The translations under genes and the position numbers were made by a program. This document shows, piece after piece, positions 35,062 to 46,390 of a stretch of 64,000 nt of DNA. The stretch is taken from the NCBI GenBank assembly GCA_002749535.1, contig MZZL01000386.1, positions 62,001 through 126,000 of the forward strand, in the 5' to 3' direction. Under the pieces are notes generated by a model. That model was not told the DNA's origin. It saw only the letters and a list, made by a program, of their open reading frames with translations, and made no database searches. Each line of letters begins with the position of its first letter. The first letter of the stretch is position 1. This DNA is from Apophysomyces variabilis (lineage: Eukaryota > Mucoromycota > Mucoromycetes > Mucorales > Mucoraceae).

Positions 35062-35813
35062 AAATTATTTTAAATCGCCGCCCGACATCAATTCAGATCA
35101 TTGTGTAACCTTTTTTTCCAAACAGAATGCTTGGACCATCCACATCGGGTAAAGACACTAAGCAAATGGCGCAAGAAGTTCTTGTTTGCCAAAAAAAAAA
35201 TACTTTACTAAGTGACCAGCTAAAGCTTTAGTAAAGGCAACATAGAACGGAGAAGGACGATATAAAGAAAAAAGGGACGTATAAGTTTGTTATCGTGCAT
35301 GACGTGATCACCTAGCATAATACGTGCTGTCACAAATTTTGCTTATTATGTAGTTTTCTTGATACTTCTCGAGATAGTAGCTTGTTTCGATTCTCTCAGC
35401 ACTTTTTGTGCCATATCCATGCTTGTTTTATTGTTACACCGCTAAACCTCTTTCGTTACGAATAGTATCCTGCTACAATAACAAAGGTGCATGCATCTTT
35501 CTCGGTCCTTTTTTTGTTATCCAGTAGAGGTTTTATTTCGGAACTTTGTCTTGTCTCCCGATGCCAAGCCAAACTAAAATTTATCCCTAGGATGCTTCGA
35601 GTTCTGTTTACGTTTTGTGACGCTGCGCGTCAAAGACGCCACCTGTGACCCACAGCATAGCTAAAGTCGGAGTTGGAGAGGATGTGTGGCTGGATGCCGA
35701 AAAAGGCAATAGTGTGTCTTCTCCCTTCGAAATAAGATCGTTTCGTTTTGTCCTTTGTCTTCCTTTTTTGTTTTTCTCTTTTATTGTATTCTGCAATCGG
35801 ATGGTCTGATATC
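35062..35813. promoter_or_regulatory. Divergent gap between phosphotransferase and RhoGEF genes
   Basis: Probably both promoters. T-rich tracts occur directly before the RhoGEF ATG (35760-35790). An upstream in-frame ATG at 35748 would add a hydrophobic leader unlike the family and is not used. No further motif recognised. Confidence 0.4.
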
Positions 35814-38800
35814 ATGTCAAGTTTGGACGATAACTTACCCACTGTGGTTGAGGGTGAGCCGGTCCTAAATGATCCATATTCACGAAAAGGAGCATACGCC
35901 ATACGTCAAAAACGTAGCACTATGTTTACCTACGCAGGAGGACCTATACCAGACGATATTAAGAAAAGTTACGTGAGTCAACAGCTTCCAGTACGAAAAC
36001 AAAGTTTGGCTGCCTTCAAAGCCAAGAAACAAGCGAAACAAAATCACCATGCGAACATCATCCAATCGTTCTCGCACGCTCATATCCATCCGTCATCTCC
36101 CCCATCTTCACCTACCTATTCACGCGTCTCACCCACCATGTCCTACACTTCTGAACCTCCGACGCCAGAAAGTGCATGCCCCCAATCACCGGAATCCGCC
36201 TTTCTTTCGCCACCATCTTCCATGCCCGCAAGTGAAGAAGAAGAGGATTTCAATTTCCGCAACCGACCACCATCCACTGTGATTTGCACTCAGCCCATTG
36301 TAGCAACCGATAATCCCTCGCCCTTTTCACCGCAAGTCATAGATTGCCGGGTTCCATTCAGCCAAGATAGATCTTTACCATGGCCTATACCGGCACCTTC
36401 CACTTCAGAGTCTTTATCAACGACGGATGATGGAGGGGATGCAGATACAGTTGGATCGGAAATCCAGAGTTTAAGGAAACACAGTTTAGGAGGTGATAAG
36501 TAAACTTTTTTTTTATATTAATTAACTTGGATGTTACCCGTAGATATACGACCCCTGGAAAGTCGCTCTGAATCATGGTTATCGTTGAGCGAAGGTAAAT
36601 CATGTTCCACCATTTCAGAAGATACGGCCGAACTATCGAGATCATGGACAGAGTCACAGTCCTCTGTCCTTTTACGGATGCAACACAAACGAGAGGAGCA
36701 AAGGAAATCGATTTATGCTTATCGACAACCACAACCATCTGTCATCTATCCCGCTTTGTTGTCTCGTGTTGGCAAGGAATTGCATAAACGCGTACCGACT
36801 TCTATGGTGACCAAGAATAGCATCGAGTATTACCATGTTTTCAGCGGGAAAATAGCCGTTGTATGTACTTGAACGGGACGCAAGCAATTTTTGGTTTCAA
36901 TATGATTGCTTATTTCCATTTTAGGATTGGTTAATGCAAGTTATTCGCACGAATGACCGTAACCTTGCGCTTTTGGTGGGCCGTGCATTGGATGCCCAGA
37001 ATTTCTTTCATGATATTAATTATGAACATCGGTTACGTGATTCGTCGGATGAATTATATCGGTTTCGAGATCAAGTCCAAGCCATGGGTGTTGGCCAAGA
37101 GCCGACCGAGAAGAAAGCTGGTAATGGAATCGCACGATCTAATTAATTCAACTAAGATGGCAAAAACCCATAAAAAGTATTGGACGACGATGAACTACCT
37201 AACGGCGTGTTTACCCTTCTCACTGAATGTTATTCGCCCACGTGTACAAGAGATAACCTTTGCTACAGCACCAGTTGCCCGCGAAAAACCAGGAAAGTAA
37301 GTACAGGGCGGCTTTGACGTAGTAAATAGAAAAAAAAAGCCTCTTCTCACAAATGCCCTCTAGAGTTTAAAACGAACGCCGAGTCAATCCTCACTCCAGG
37401 AAACCCGCAATCTCTGGATTCATTCAGTTCCTCAAGACGTTGTTGATGCAACGCCTCCAGAAGAAAGAAAGCGGCAAGAATGTATATACGAATTGATCTA
37501 TACAGAGGAGGATTTTGTAAAGGATCTACGTTATGTACATAATGTGAGTTATTGTCCGTCTCTACTATACTCTAATAACTGTTGCTTGTCTTTCTTCTCC
37601 CTAATTTCTTTCAAAGTTTTGGGTAAAGCCACTAATCAAATCAGATATCATTCCCGAAGAAAGACGGGAACATTTTGTGCAAGAAGTATTCTGGAATATG
37701 GCTGATATAGAGAAAGTCAATGGGGCTTTAGCTCAGGCACTCGTTGAACGTCAAAAGAAACACCATATCGTGCCAAGCATAGGCGATATAATGCTGGCTC
37801 ATATATGTCAATTCGATCCATTTGTGGCCTATGGAGCTCATCAAGTGATTGGCAAATTCAATTTTGAGCTCGAGAAAAAGCGCAATCCACGGTTTGCAGA
37901 GTTTGTCGAGGTAAATGTTAACACAGCAGGAAGAGAAAAAGTTCAGGCGGAAACTTAAAAGCAGGTGATGCATATAGGAAACCGAAAGAAAACCGGAATC
38001 ACGTCGATTAGAATTGAATGGGTATTTAACTAAGCCTACAACGCGATTAGGCCGATATAATCTGCTGTTGAGGGAGATTCTGAAGCGTACAGCCAAAGAT
38101 AACCCAGACAGGGAAGCTATCCCGCAAGTAATGGAAATTATTACACGTTTCCTAGTACAAGTGAATACTGAGGCAGGTCTGCACGAAAACATGTTCAACC
38201 TTCAGCAGATTCAGGAACGCTTGGCTTTTAAGTCGGCAGCAGATCATGTGGTATGGCCTTTTTTCCTGCAGCTATCCATCTTTATTCATAGCCAAACTTA
38301 GGACCTAGATTTGCGTGCACCAGAGCGACAATTGCTTATGAAAGGTCGGATGAAGCGTAAAGGCAATAGCTCTTCAGAATCTTCAGATTTGCAAGTGTTT
38401 TTGTTTGATCATTACCTGGTATTTGCAAAGATCAAGCACATAGATCATCTTGAACATTATAGGGTGTACAGAAAGGTACACAAAGAAAGTTACCTCATGA
38501 CCTTCAGATCTGACAATGATACTGCTATTTTTTCCTTATTATTTTATCAGCCAATTCCTTTAGAACTTCTTTCGATTTCACTTGCCGGTAACAATGGAAG
38601 CAATCAAAAGTCTAAGCGTGCTAGTTCGATTCTGCCTTATTCCCGGTCGAATACGATGATGAGTAATGCTAGCTATCAGCCTAGTCATGCAACCGTTACA
38701 CCAAAGCCATCTTCCTCTGAAGGAACTAGTCACTCTACAAAATCTGGAGGTTTCGGTATCAGTTTTTATCACCATGGCCGCAAGGTTTCACCGTCCATTA

Positions 38801-40125
38801 CCCTTTATACATCTGGAGCGTCGACTCGAAAGACATGGGTAGAAAAGATTTCTGAGCAGCAAGAAGTTCTTGCGGAAAAGCGACGCGTATTCACTGTCAA
38901 GCCTTTAGTGCAGAAGCAATTTATGCTATCCAACAAAGTGCAACACTCCGTGAATTTGGGTATGCAATAATCATGCGGAAAGGAAAACCTCACTGTCACT
39001 TACATTGTTGCCCTATTGGATGTACCAGGCGAAGATATCCTTATAGGTGCTGATCAAGGTGTTTATTCGTGTAATGACCTTGGTATGACGCGGTTACTGG
39101 GTCTGGAGAAGGTGTCTCAGATTCAAGCCATCGAAGGTCAACTTCTCATTTTGTCCGACAGGACGCTCTGGATTTTTCCATTGGAGAGTCTATCAGAAGG
39201 TGCCCATGAGATGGCTAAACGCGGCCGAGCTATCAGCCAGAATGCGTCTTTCTTCTACGTCGGAGAGTGTCTGGGAAAGACATTCGTCTGTGTCGTCAAG
39301 ACAAACACGCTATCGACGACGATTATTCGGGTATTAGAACCTGTTCCACCAGAAGAAATCAAACGAAGCAAGGGTATCTTCTTCAAAAGACTCGTGCGGA
39401 GTGCCACCGACTCCCTGAAGCCATACAAAGACTTATACCTTCCAAGTGAAGCCTCAGCTATCAGTTTACTGAAAAGCAAGATGTGTATTGTCAGCCCGCG
39501 CGAGATTGGCGTGGTGGACATGAAGGATTTTGGCGTACAGAGTAATAAGCCACTGTGTTACTTCCCCATGGGTGTGTGGATCTTACTGACAGAATTCCTA
39601 TTGTAGCCTTGTTAGATCCTGAAGACGAAGAGTTAGCGTTTGTTTTTTCCAGACCAGATCTGAGGCCCATGACGATTTATCGTATCCAATTTGCCGAATA
39701 TCTGGTTTGCTATAATGGTAGGATAAAGAAAAAGTGGAACATTTAGTAAATGGAGGATTTCTGTGCAGAATTTGGCTTTTTCGTGGATCAAAGGGGTCGA
39801 CTGCTACGATCTAGATGTCGTATCGATTGGCAGGGCGAGCCAGATGCGTTTGCTTTGAAGTATCCTTATATTATCGCATTTGAATCCGATTTCATAGAAG
39901 TTCGTCATATCCTCACGGTAAGAAAAAAGACAGGAAAAAATAAAAATGATCCTTAATTTCTGACATGCTTTCTTTCTTGCATAGGGTCGTCTGGAACAAC
40001 TGATCCGAGGAACGAACATTCGTTGCACCCATCATGACACAGACGTTATACATGGTGTGATGAATGATCCGGATAATGAAGGTTTTCAACTCGTTTTCCA
40101 GTTAGAACTGACTAAAACCGCTTAA
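35814..40125 (+). CDS. ROM2: Rho1 guanine nucleotide exchange factor (DEP-RhoGEF-PH-CNH)
   Basis: Predicted activator of Rho1 in cell-wall integrity and polarised growth. Start MSSLDDNLPTVVEGEPVLND. A Ser/Pro-rich N-terminal third is followed by a DEP domain (NSIEYYHVFSGKIA/DWLMQVIRTNDRNL, ending SSDELYRF). Then comes LPNGVFTLLTECYSPTCTRD, a Rom2-type block, and the DH domain (RQECIYELIYTEEDFVKDLR ... RYNLLLREILKRT). A PH region (KGRMKRKG ... VFLFDHYLVFAKIK) and a citron-homology domain (DILIGADQGVYSCNDLGMTR ... PMTIYRIQFAEYLVCYN) complete it. About 13 exons. Several introns are tiny; one of 35 nt (39572-39606) ends in an in-frame TAG, so skipping its removal would truncate the CNH domain. 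Stop TAA 40123-40125. Assignment to the Rom1/2 group is by domain order. Confidence 0.9.
39572..39606 (+). other. 35 nt intron in the RhoGEF gene
   Basis: GTGTGTGG...CTTACTGAC...TTGTAG, between CYFPM(G) and (GCC)LLDPEDEE. Removal restores the CNH reading frame with phase 1 on both sides; retention gives an immediate TAG. It contains a CTGAC-like branch site. Among the shortest introns read in this window. Confidence 0.75.
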
Positions 40126-40341
40126 TACCTTGTTTTCCCCCTTTCCTTTGTAACCCCCTCCTTTATATACACTCTGCCGTTTAGATTCTTCCCTTGTTTC
40201 CATTTCTCTGTTTGTTTGATCCGTGGAATAGATGTAGACTTTGTTTATTACTATTATTACTACACCAAAACCCTATATATTTTGATCACTAACACGTCCG
40301 TGTAAACTGACATACGAGAAAGCCATTTTGCCCATTGTTAT

Positions 40342-40920
40342 TTAAATTTGAACTATGTGTCCCAATCCTGCGGCTCCTGTTACCGATTGCAATTCTGCAA
40401 CGGGTATAACGTTGCCTTGGTTAGCGGATCCAGAGGATGTCTCAGCTTTGTAAGCTTTGCGACTTGTCCCTCGACGACCCTTCTTTCTTCCCTTTGGATG
40501 CTCAGCTGGCTCGTCGTGCTTTTGTTCAGGGACTTCCCGCTCAGCTTCGTCCGGTTCGTCTTCATTTACAGTGTATTCGTCCCCCGTGTGTTCGTCTTCA
40601 TCCGGTTCTCCTTCACCTGACCATTGACTTGGCACAACAACCCCTTGACCAGCACCGCCCACGATGCCGCCAGCGCCGCTTACTAAATCGCCGATATCGT
40701 TTCCTCTAGCTGCTTGAAAAGCGGTGCTACGGAGAGTACCGCCAATATCACGCCCGCCAGCATTGGAATGAGAAGCTGCTTGAACAGCATTGGCTTCCTT
40801 AGCAGCCCTGTATGCGCTAAAATCATCTTGCTCCGACTGCGCCACTGGTTTTCCTTCTTTTGCCTGAGCCATGGAGGCAAGAAAAACGCATACAAAACCA
40901 AAGATAATACCAGTACGCAT
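40342..40920 (-). CDS. Secreted Gly/Ala- and Glu-rich protein
   Basis: 192 aa, one exon. Signal peptide MRTGIIFGFVCVFLASMAQA, cleavage likely before KEGKPV. The mature chain has three zones: an Ala/Gly-rich part with AFQAARGNDIGDLVSGAGG, an acidic part (GEPDEDEHTGDEYTVNEDEP), and a basic stretch (HPKGRKKGRRGTSRKAYKAE) before a hydrophobic end AAGLGHIVQI. No cysteine in the mature part. The charge pattern resembles intrinsically disordered surface proteins; no family recognised. It lies tail-to-tail with the RhoGEF gene (216 bp apart). Confidence 0.77.
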   Translation of the reverse strand: MRTGIIFGFVCVFLASMAQAKEGKPVAQSEQDDFSAYRAAKEANAVQAASHSNAGGRDIGGTLRSTAFQAARGNDIGDLVSGAGGIVGGAGQGVVVPSQWSGEGEPDEDEHTGDEYTVNEDEPDEAEREVPEQKHDEPAEHPKGRKKGRRGTSRKAYKAETSSGSANQGNVIPVAELQSVTGAAGLGHIVQI

Positions 40921-41680
40921 GATAAGTTTTCGGAACAGAAAGGATAGGTTGGTGAAAGATTGGGAATTAGAGAAAAAAGGGATGCTATTTTGCTGTCTGT
41001 TTTATAGATCGCAAACAATTTTACTTACTTTTCCCTTTTCTCTTTATTTCTATATTGTTATCAAATGAAAAGGAGATACTGTATTAATGACATTTTTGAC
41101 ACGTTTGCTGTTGAGGAAAAATAATGGCGATGATAATGTTAATAAAAAAAACGGGATATATAGGATTTCTCCGTTCTGGCGTTTATCAGTCATGAAATAT
41201 GAATTTATCTTTTTGTATTTGCTCCTTATGGAATTTCTTTCGCAGAAGCACATGGGACCAAAAATTTATAGTCTGTCTGGAAAAGGGTAGTTCGTAGCTC
41301 GGTGGACTGAGTTCTATGAGCAGGGGCGTGTGTGTGAGAGAGAACATAACGGTACAAATCGTTGCTTTTTGGGATCCCATGGTGCCATTAATACCGACGG
41401 AGTATCTTTGGTGACAAGTTGGTTAATGCAAGATTGAAAAGCAGTAGCTCTGACTTTCTAGCGTTATAAGAAATGGGTGAAGACATTTAAACGTTGGACC
41501 AGACAGTTCCAAGTGCAATGGAGAGGCATGGTAGCAATTGTTAGATGTGGTCAAGGACCTGCTGATAAGGAATGAGCCACGCTCCTAACAGAACAAGACT
41601 TATCTGACTTATTCCCACTGAACTATGAATTCTGCTATGCTCGTTCCTTTGTTTCCTGTCATACTCCCTTCCTATCTTCT
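40921..41680. promoter_or_regulatory. Upstream region of the 192 aa secreted-protein gene
   Basis: Minus-strand TATAAA (complement of 41001-41006) lies 81 bp before the ATG at 40920. The remainder is A/T-rich and holds no supported gene; it also includes the 3' flank of the next minus-strand gene. Confidence 0.5.
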
Positions 41681-41932
41681 TTACCTCTTTGCTTTACGGT
41701 ACTTCTTGCAATATACCTTGCCACGAGGTTTGCTAGCATGTCTCCCAGCAGGATCACCATGATTACCAGGTGTCTTTGATGTCGGCGTTAATCCTCGCCT
41801 ATTCAGTTGGGTAAACGTCCAGTGGGCTTGCATTTCAGACGTGGCAGCACCGTTGTGAATTCTATCTCCTAGTGCGGTGGCAGCGAGGCAGACACGAATA
41901 ATAGCAGAAAAGTTACTAAATCCCATTTTCAA
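41681..41932 (-). CDS. Small basic secreted protein
   Basis: 83 aa, starting MKMGFSNFSAIIRVCLAATA; MGFS two codons on is an alternative start. The N-terminal 20-25 residues fit a short signal peptide. The mature chain is strongly basic, with NRRGLTP as a possible dibasic processing site and a C-terminal KVYCKKYRKAKR. A good TATAAAAA lies 59 bp upstream, which supports a real promoter for so short a frame. No family recognised. Secreted cationic peptide is a description, not a function. Confidence 0.6.
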   Translation of the reverse strand: MKMGFSNFSAIIRVCLAATALGDRIHNGAATSEMQAHWTFTQLNRRGLTPTSKTPGNHGDPAGRHASKPRGKVYCKKYRKAKR

Positions 41933-41990
41933 GAGAAAAAGTTATAAGAATGGTTGGGGGGGTTAAAGTTATAAACGTAGAAAATTCCCC

Positions 41991-41998
41991 TTTTTATA
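41991..41998 (-). promoter_or_regulatory. TATA box of the 83 aa secreted-protein gene
   Basis: TATAAAAA on the minus strand, 59 bp before the start codon at 41932. Confidence 0.62.
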
Positions 41999-43952
41999 CG
42001 CTGTTTTTGTGGTCTGTAGGCTCACCTTTAACTGAGTCCATCTTTTTCTGCGAGAAGTTAGCAGTAGCTCGTATAGAACAGATAGAACCATTAGAAACAC
42101 AACTTATGGTTTATGATACATTGGTTGGGAACGAGATGGAACGAAGGAGTCGCAACGAAAAGAATAGCAAATACTGTCTACTCACGTTAACGCAAACTAA
42201 TATTTCAAACATAAGCGTACTTAGTTAAAGAAGCCCTAATTCTGCAGTACTTCTTGGAAAATGCATTTTTGCAAAGCAGGCGGACTCATCTCAGCTTGGG
42301 GAAGTTACGCTGTCGCAGATCATGCAGACGATCGGTAACACATGTGCGAAATTCAATATCCGTACCTGCATTTGCCAGAATGGTCGGTCGCAACGTAATA
42401 CCATTGTACGATAGAAAGAATCAGATAGAAGCGATACCAGAGCCTCACTAAATATGTATCTGATGGCAAGGGCTCAACATGCTGCTTTTACATGAACATT
42501 TACTAGGTGCAGGGTTGCGTTAACCTTCTTGCTAAGCCCAAACATAAAATCTTTTTAACAGATAGCATACGCGCAGATCCATATTCGATGGTCAGAATGT
42601 TTGAAGATCACGACGGGGCTTTTTGCGTTGTATTACCGTCGCTCTTGGAGATCGTTGACAGCTGTTGTTCTCTCTAGGAAGTTATTACCTAAGCTAATCC
42701 ATGAATCGTGGGGCAAATTACGACATGGGCTGATCAGCAAGATGGGCGATTTGCTTGTATCTCTATTGGTTCGGAAAGTTGAAAATGACTTCTTTGATAC
42801 CTCATAACACTCAAGCAATGCAGCACCAACGGAAGAAAAGAAGAAGGACACCCCGCTGAGTTGCTAGGCTTCCTTCGTCACGAGAAAAAGAAAGGCCACC
42901 GATCTGATTAGCTGAACAGCAACGGCTAACAGGACAAAATGATATGTTTACATCCATTTCCAACCCTAACATAGCACGTATTTCAGCTACATCAACTATT
43001 CCGCAAAGCTCTCTTTCCTCAGTTTCCCAAATGCCGTTGTCAAATTGGTCTCTTGTTTACTATCAGCACCAAGTTACTGCAATGGAAAGGCTGGCAAGCA
43101 ACAGAATATACGGGCCCTCTTGCCAACAGTGGATATTCTACTCTGATCTAGCGCACAATGGGATAATATCGGATGCTCAAATTTGGTTGACTCGAACCGT
43201 CGCAAGGTCATATATCTGAAGGCTATCGGCAAGGTGCGCCCCAGTAAGGTAATTGTTTGACTAATCCGTTACACGTGCATGCAAAACACTGATCTTGGTT
43301 TTTCCTTTTCGATTAGCATCCCTCTGTCACGGCAGAACAGCGTATATTACTAAGCAGAAGATTTAGCACATAAAATGAAGCAAGGGATTTCTTTGAAGCA
43401 CAGAACAACTTCTAAGTGACATACTTGCTCCGAAGCAAACAGTATATGCGTCGCTAGAAAAGCGCAAAAAATTTGGAAAGCTTTTGCAAAATGGTTCTTC
43501 AAATACCAGTTCGATGAGATGGAAAGCTCTCTACAAATGGTCTCAATGGATGATCTTTTTTCACGGTGTGCTGTAGGAAGTACAAACTATGCGCGAACTT
43601 TAATCTTTTTGGTGCCGCGTTCTGTCCTCTTAATCCGAATGGGAAATGTAGAACTTGTCGGATCTACTCTTTTGCCGTGGTTCCCAGTTAGGTAATCCGC
43701 TTGCGTCAAGTATGCTCCATAAATGGATTAGTTCCTACGCATTGATTAGTTTTGTGTCACCATAGAAGAAAAGTTCGCATGAATCATAAGCGCTCTTTTC
43801 TGTGTGTGCACCCGGCCATGTGCGGGAACTGCCGATCAAACCCTTTAGCGTCATGGCATTTTGTGTTACAACATAATTTGTTTATTCAACCTTCTAAAGT
43901 ACCAGCTATCAAGTAGAGACCCTACTAACATCAAATAACACTGAAATAAAAC
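41999..43952. other. Gene-free stretch with unidentified broken frames
   Basis: About 2 kb. Short frames on the plus strand (42254-42451, 42601-42807, 42944-43219) are interrupted and no domain was recognised; protein-like composition in changing frames between 42250 and 43250 hints at an old degraded gene or transposon, but I cannot name it. Confidence 0.35.
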
Positions 43953-45059
43953 CTAATTTTCTAAGATAATACGATAACGTGCTTTTCCATCTCGCATTGC
44001 CTGCACTGCTTTTGGTGTATCCTTCATGGAGTATTTGTTCAACCAAGGCTTGATATCGTGGTTTGCAGCAAATTGCAGCATGTCTTCAATCATAGCCGGA
44101 GATCCGATCATAGAACCAACTAAAGAGACTTGACGCGCCGCTAACAACATGGCGGGGATATTGTTGAGAGGCGTTTCTGGAAGAGCAACCATGATGAAAT
44201 GACCATTTTCCTTCATGCTTCGGAAATAACTAGCCCAATCGAAGTCATCATGTCCAAAACTGGTGCAAACAATGTGTGTCAGAGAGCCCTTGAGTTTACG
44301 CATGGCTTCCTTATCGGTAGTGACCACATAGTCGTCGCATCCCAGTGCCTTGGCATCCTCACGCTTTCTGTCCGAGCTGGAAAGAGCGACAACCTGGGCT
44401 CCCATGGCTTTGGCCCACTGAACAGCAAAATGACCGAGACCACCAATGCCAATAACGCCTACTCTGTCTCCGGGCTTAACACCATAGCGCTTCAAGGGAG
44501 CATAGGTAGTGACACCGGCACAAAAAAAGGTAGCGGCGATTTCGTTTGTCATATTATCAGGTACACGGAAGACAAAACGTTGATGTCCTCTCCATCGGTC
44601 AGCGTAACCACCGAAACTCTTGTCACCATTAGGGTAGCGGCCATTGTAGGTACCAATGATGCCATTTTGGCAAAGGTTCTCCATACCGTTTTTGCATGTA
44701 TCGCACTCAAGACAGGAGCCAGATTGGGCACCGACACCAATGCGATCGCCCACCTTAATGTGCTTGACATTTTTGCCGACACGTGTGCATACGCCCGTAA
44801 TTTCATGACCCACAACGCAAGGATAATCGGTCTCACCCCATCCAGAGTCGAGTGTATGAATATCCGAACCGCAGATACCACAATGTGTCACATCCATTTC
44901 GACGGTATCGTCATCAAACGCTTTGAGTGGCAATTCGCGCCATTCCAAAGGTTGATCTAGTGTGCGGCAGGATGAGTAAGCCAGCCCTTTTGTTATTTCT
45001 GCCTGATCTGACATACCTTTGCCACTACAGGCCCATCCGTGAAAAGTATCTTTAGACAT
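43953..45059 (-). CDS. Zinc-dependent NADP alcohol dehydrogenase (cinnamyl alcohol dehydrogenase family)
   Basis: Medium-chain reductase that interconverts aldehydes and alcohols, similar to yeast Adh6/Adh7. 368 aa in one exon. Catalytic zinc ligands appear in THCGICGSDIHTLDSGWGET and PCVVGHEITG; the structural zinc lobe is CLECDTCKNGMENLC. The Rossmann motif is GVIGIGGLGHFAVQWAKAMG, and the following SSSDRKREDA fits NADP(H) preference in this group. It ends KARYRIILEN. A minus-strand TATAAAAGG (45122-45130) lies 63 bp upstream of the ATG. The N-terminal 15-20 residues (KDTFHGWACSGKG) match CAD-type enzymes, supporting the start. Confidence 0.93.
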   Translation of the reverse strand: MSKDTFHGWACSGKGMSDQAEITKGLAYSSCRTLDQPLEWRELPLKAFDDDTVEMDVTHCGICGSDIHTLDSGWGETDYPCVVGHEITGVCTRVGKNVKHIKVGDRIGVGAQSGSCLECDTCKNGMENLCQNGIIGTYNGRYPNGDKSFGGYADRWRGHQRFVFRVPDNMTNEIAATFFCAGVTTYAPLKRYGVKPGDRVGVIGIGGLGHFAVQWAKAMGAQVVALSSSDRKREDAKALGCDDYVVTTDKEAMRKLKGSLTHIVCTSFGHDDFDWASYFRSMKENGHFIMVALPETPLNNIPAMLLAARQVSLVGSMIGSPAMIEDMLQFAANHDIKPWLNKYSMKDTPKAVQAMRDGKARYRIILEN

Positions 45060-45121
45060 GATTTTCGTGTTTGTATTAATGGCAAGAAAAAGATGGTTTT
45101 TCCTTCTGTTTCGGTTGCTGG

Positions 45122-45130
45122 CCTTTTATA
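45122..45130 (-). promoter_or_regulatory. TATA box of the alcohol dehydrogenase gene
   Basis: TATAAAAGG on the minus strand, 63 bp before the start codon at 45059. Confidence 0.6.
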
Positions 45131-46390
45131 TCATCAAAGCAGTGATCAAAAATTAATAAGCTCGCCCGTTGTCGCAGATACATTCGGGATATTAAAACCC
45201 AGTTTGGATATTAGTGACGTAGTATGATAGGTCTGTTTTTCACCAAAATTGGGAATAGTACGGGAAATTGTTTTATTTTACTTACTAACCTTTGATACCA
45301 AAGCTTGAGCGGCAGCCAATTGTCTGTTGGACCTCATATGGGAGTCTATAGAGATATCTTCATTCCATTGGTCAGGATTTTTCATTACTTTTCATGTGGA
45401 TCCATGCAAAACTTTATCCATTCGTATAAGTTGGAGAAGAGCAATAATGCCTTGACAATTAACGTGCAACTATCACAGGAATGCTTCCTTTCTGGCTCCA
45501 TTTCTGATTCCGGCCTTCTGCCCCGTACTTCGATAAATGACGTAACTTCTGGGAATAAAAAATTCAGAATGTTTCCCTTTTTCTTTTCATGGCCCCATCG
45601 CGATCTGACTTGACGCCGGGTATGAAGACGGCCTGACAATAGGACTGCATACGTGTTTGGGACACATTCTTGTGGTTGCATATGCCTCTGGTCAGATTGA
45701 TACCTTGGAGATTCGACCGGTTTCCCAAATCGCTGACAATAGCGCCCCGTGCGTTTTCTTCTCCACAACAACCAAACCATGGGTCGTGGCTCCAAGGATC
45801 AATACTGTCTTTTGTTCCCTAAGTGCTACGTTCTCGCGTATTGGTAAGCTCTTTGGAATGATCGCTGCCTCTTTTTCCGAATACCGCTGCTTTTTCCCCC
45901 GTAGGTCGCAATGAATGGTTGGCAACGATGGCCCAGGCTCCTTTTTGACAAATTTCGAATACTAACCCAACTTTTCACTATTGCCAAATACCTTTGCCAT
46001 GACACTTCCGCCTACCGACCAATGTTGAAATGAACCTCAAGTGGATGCCGTATTCCTTACGCCCTCTGACCAAACTAGAGCTTGCGGGGCCGGTTCTACC
46101 TGCCAGGATTCAAACAACTGATGTGTCGTCATTCTTGACCTATTTTATACCTCACCCTCTGTTTCATCCTCGGCTCCTGGTATACTTCAAGATCTGTCCT
46201 CTTTGCTTGTTGTATACATATTCCCAGTTTTTCTCAATGCACATATCCCAAACGTAGTACCCATTTTACGTTTGCTCTCACAAAGCAATGTAAAAAAATT
46301 ACGTCATCATTGTACCAATTGTGAAAAAATGCCGGATTGTACAATGTTTATAGTTTGGGTGAGTTGATTGAAGAAGGCGGGACTACTTAT
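45131..46390. other. Gene-free stretch upstream of the alcohol dehydrogenase
   Basis: Open frames on both strands (45305-45613 plus, 45385-45795 minus, 45692-45925 minus) have no recognisable domain or promoter. The minus strand from 45960 to 45580 looks protein-like in shifting frames and may be a relic. Confidence 0.35.

Noticed and set aside
35748..35813. Upstream start adding a hydrophobic leader to the RhoGEF
   Set aside because: RhoGEFs of this class are cytosolic or cortical; the leader is a T-rich 5' UTR read in frame.
44199..44960. Plus-strand frame of 253 codons
   Set aside because: Antisense shadow of the alcohol dehydrogenase.
45692..45925. Minus-strand frame with VLILGATTHGLVVVEKKTHG, at first sight like a proteasome alpha-subunit strand
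   Set aside because: Surrounding residues do not follow the proteasome pattern, there are no flanking exons, and no promoter was seen.
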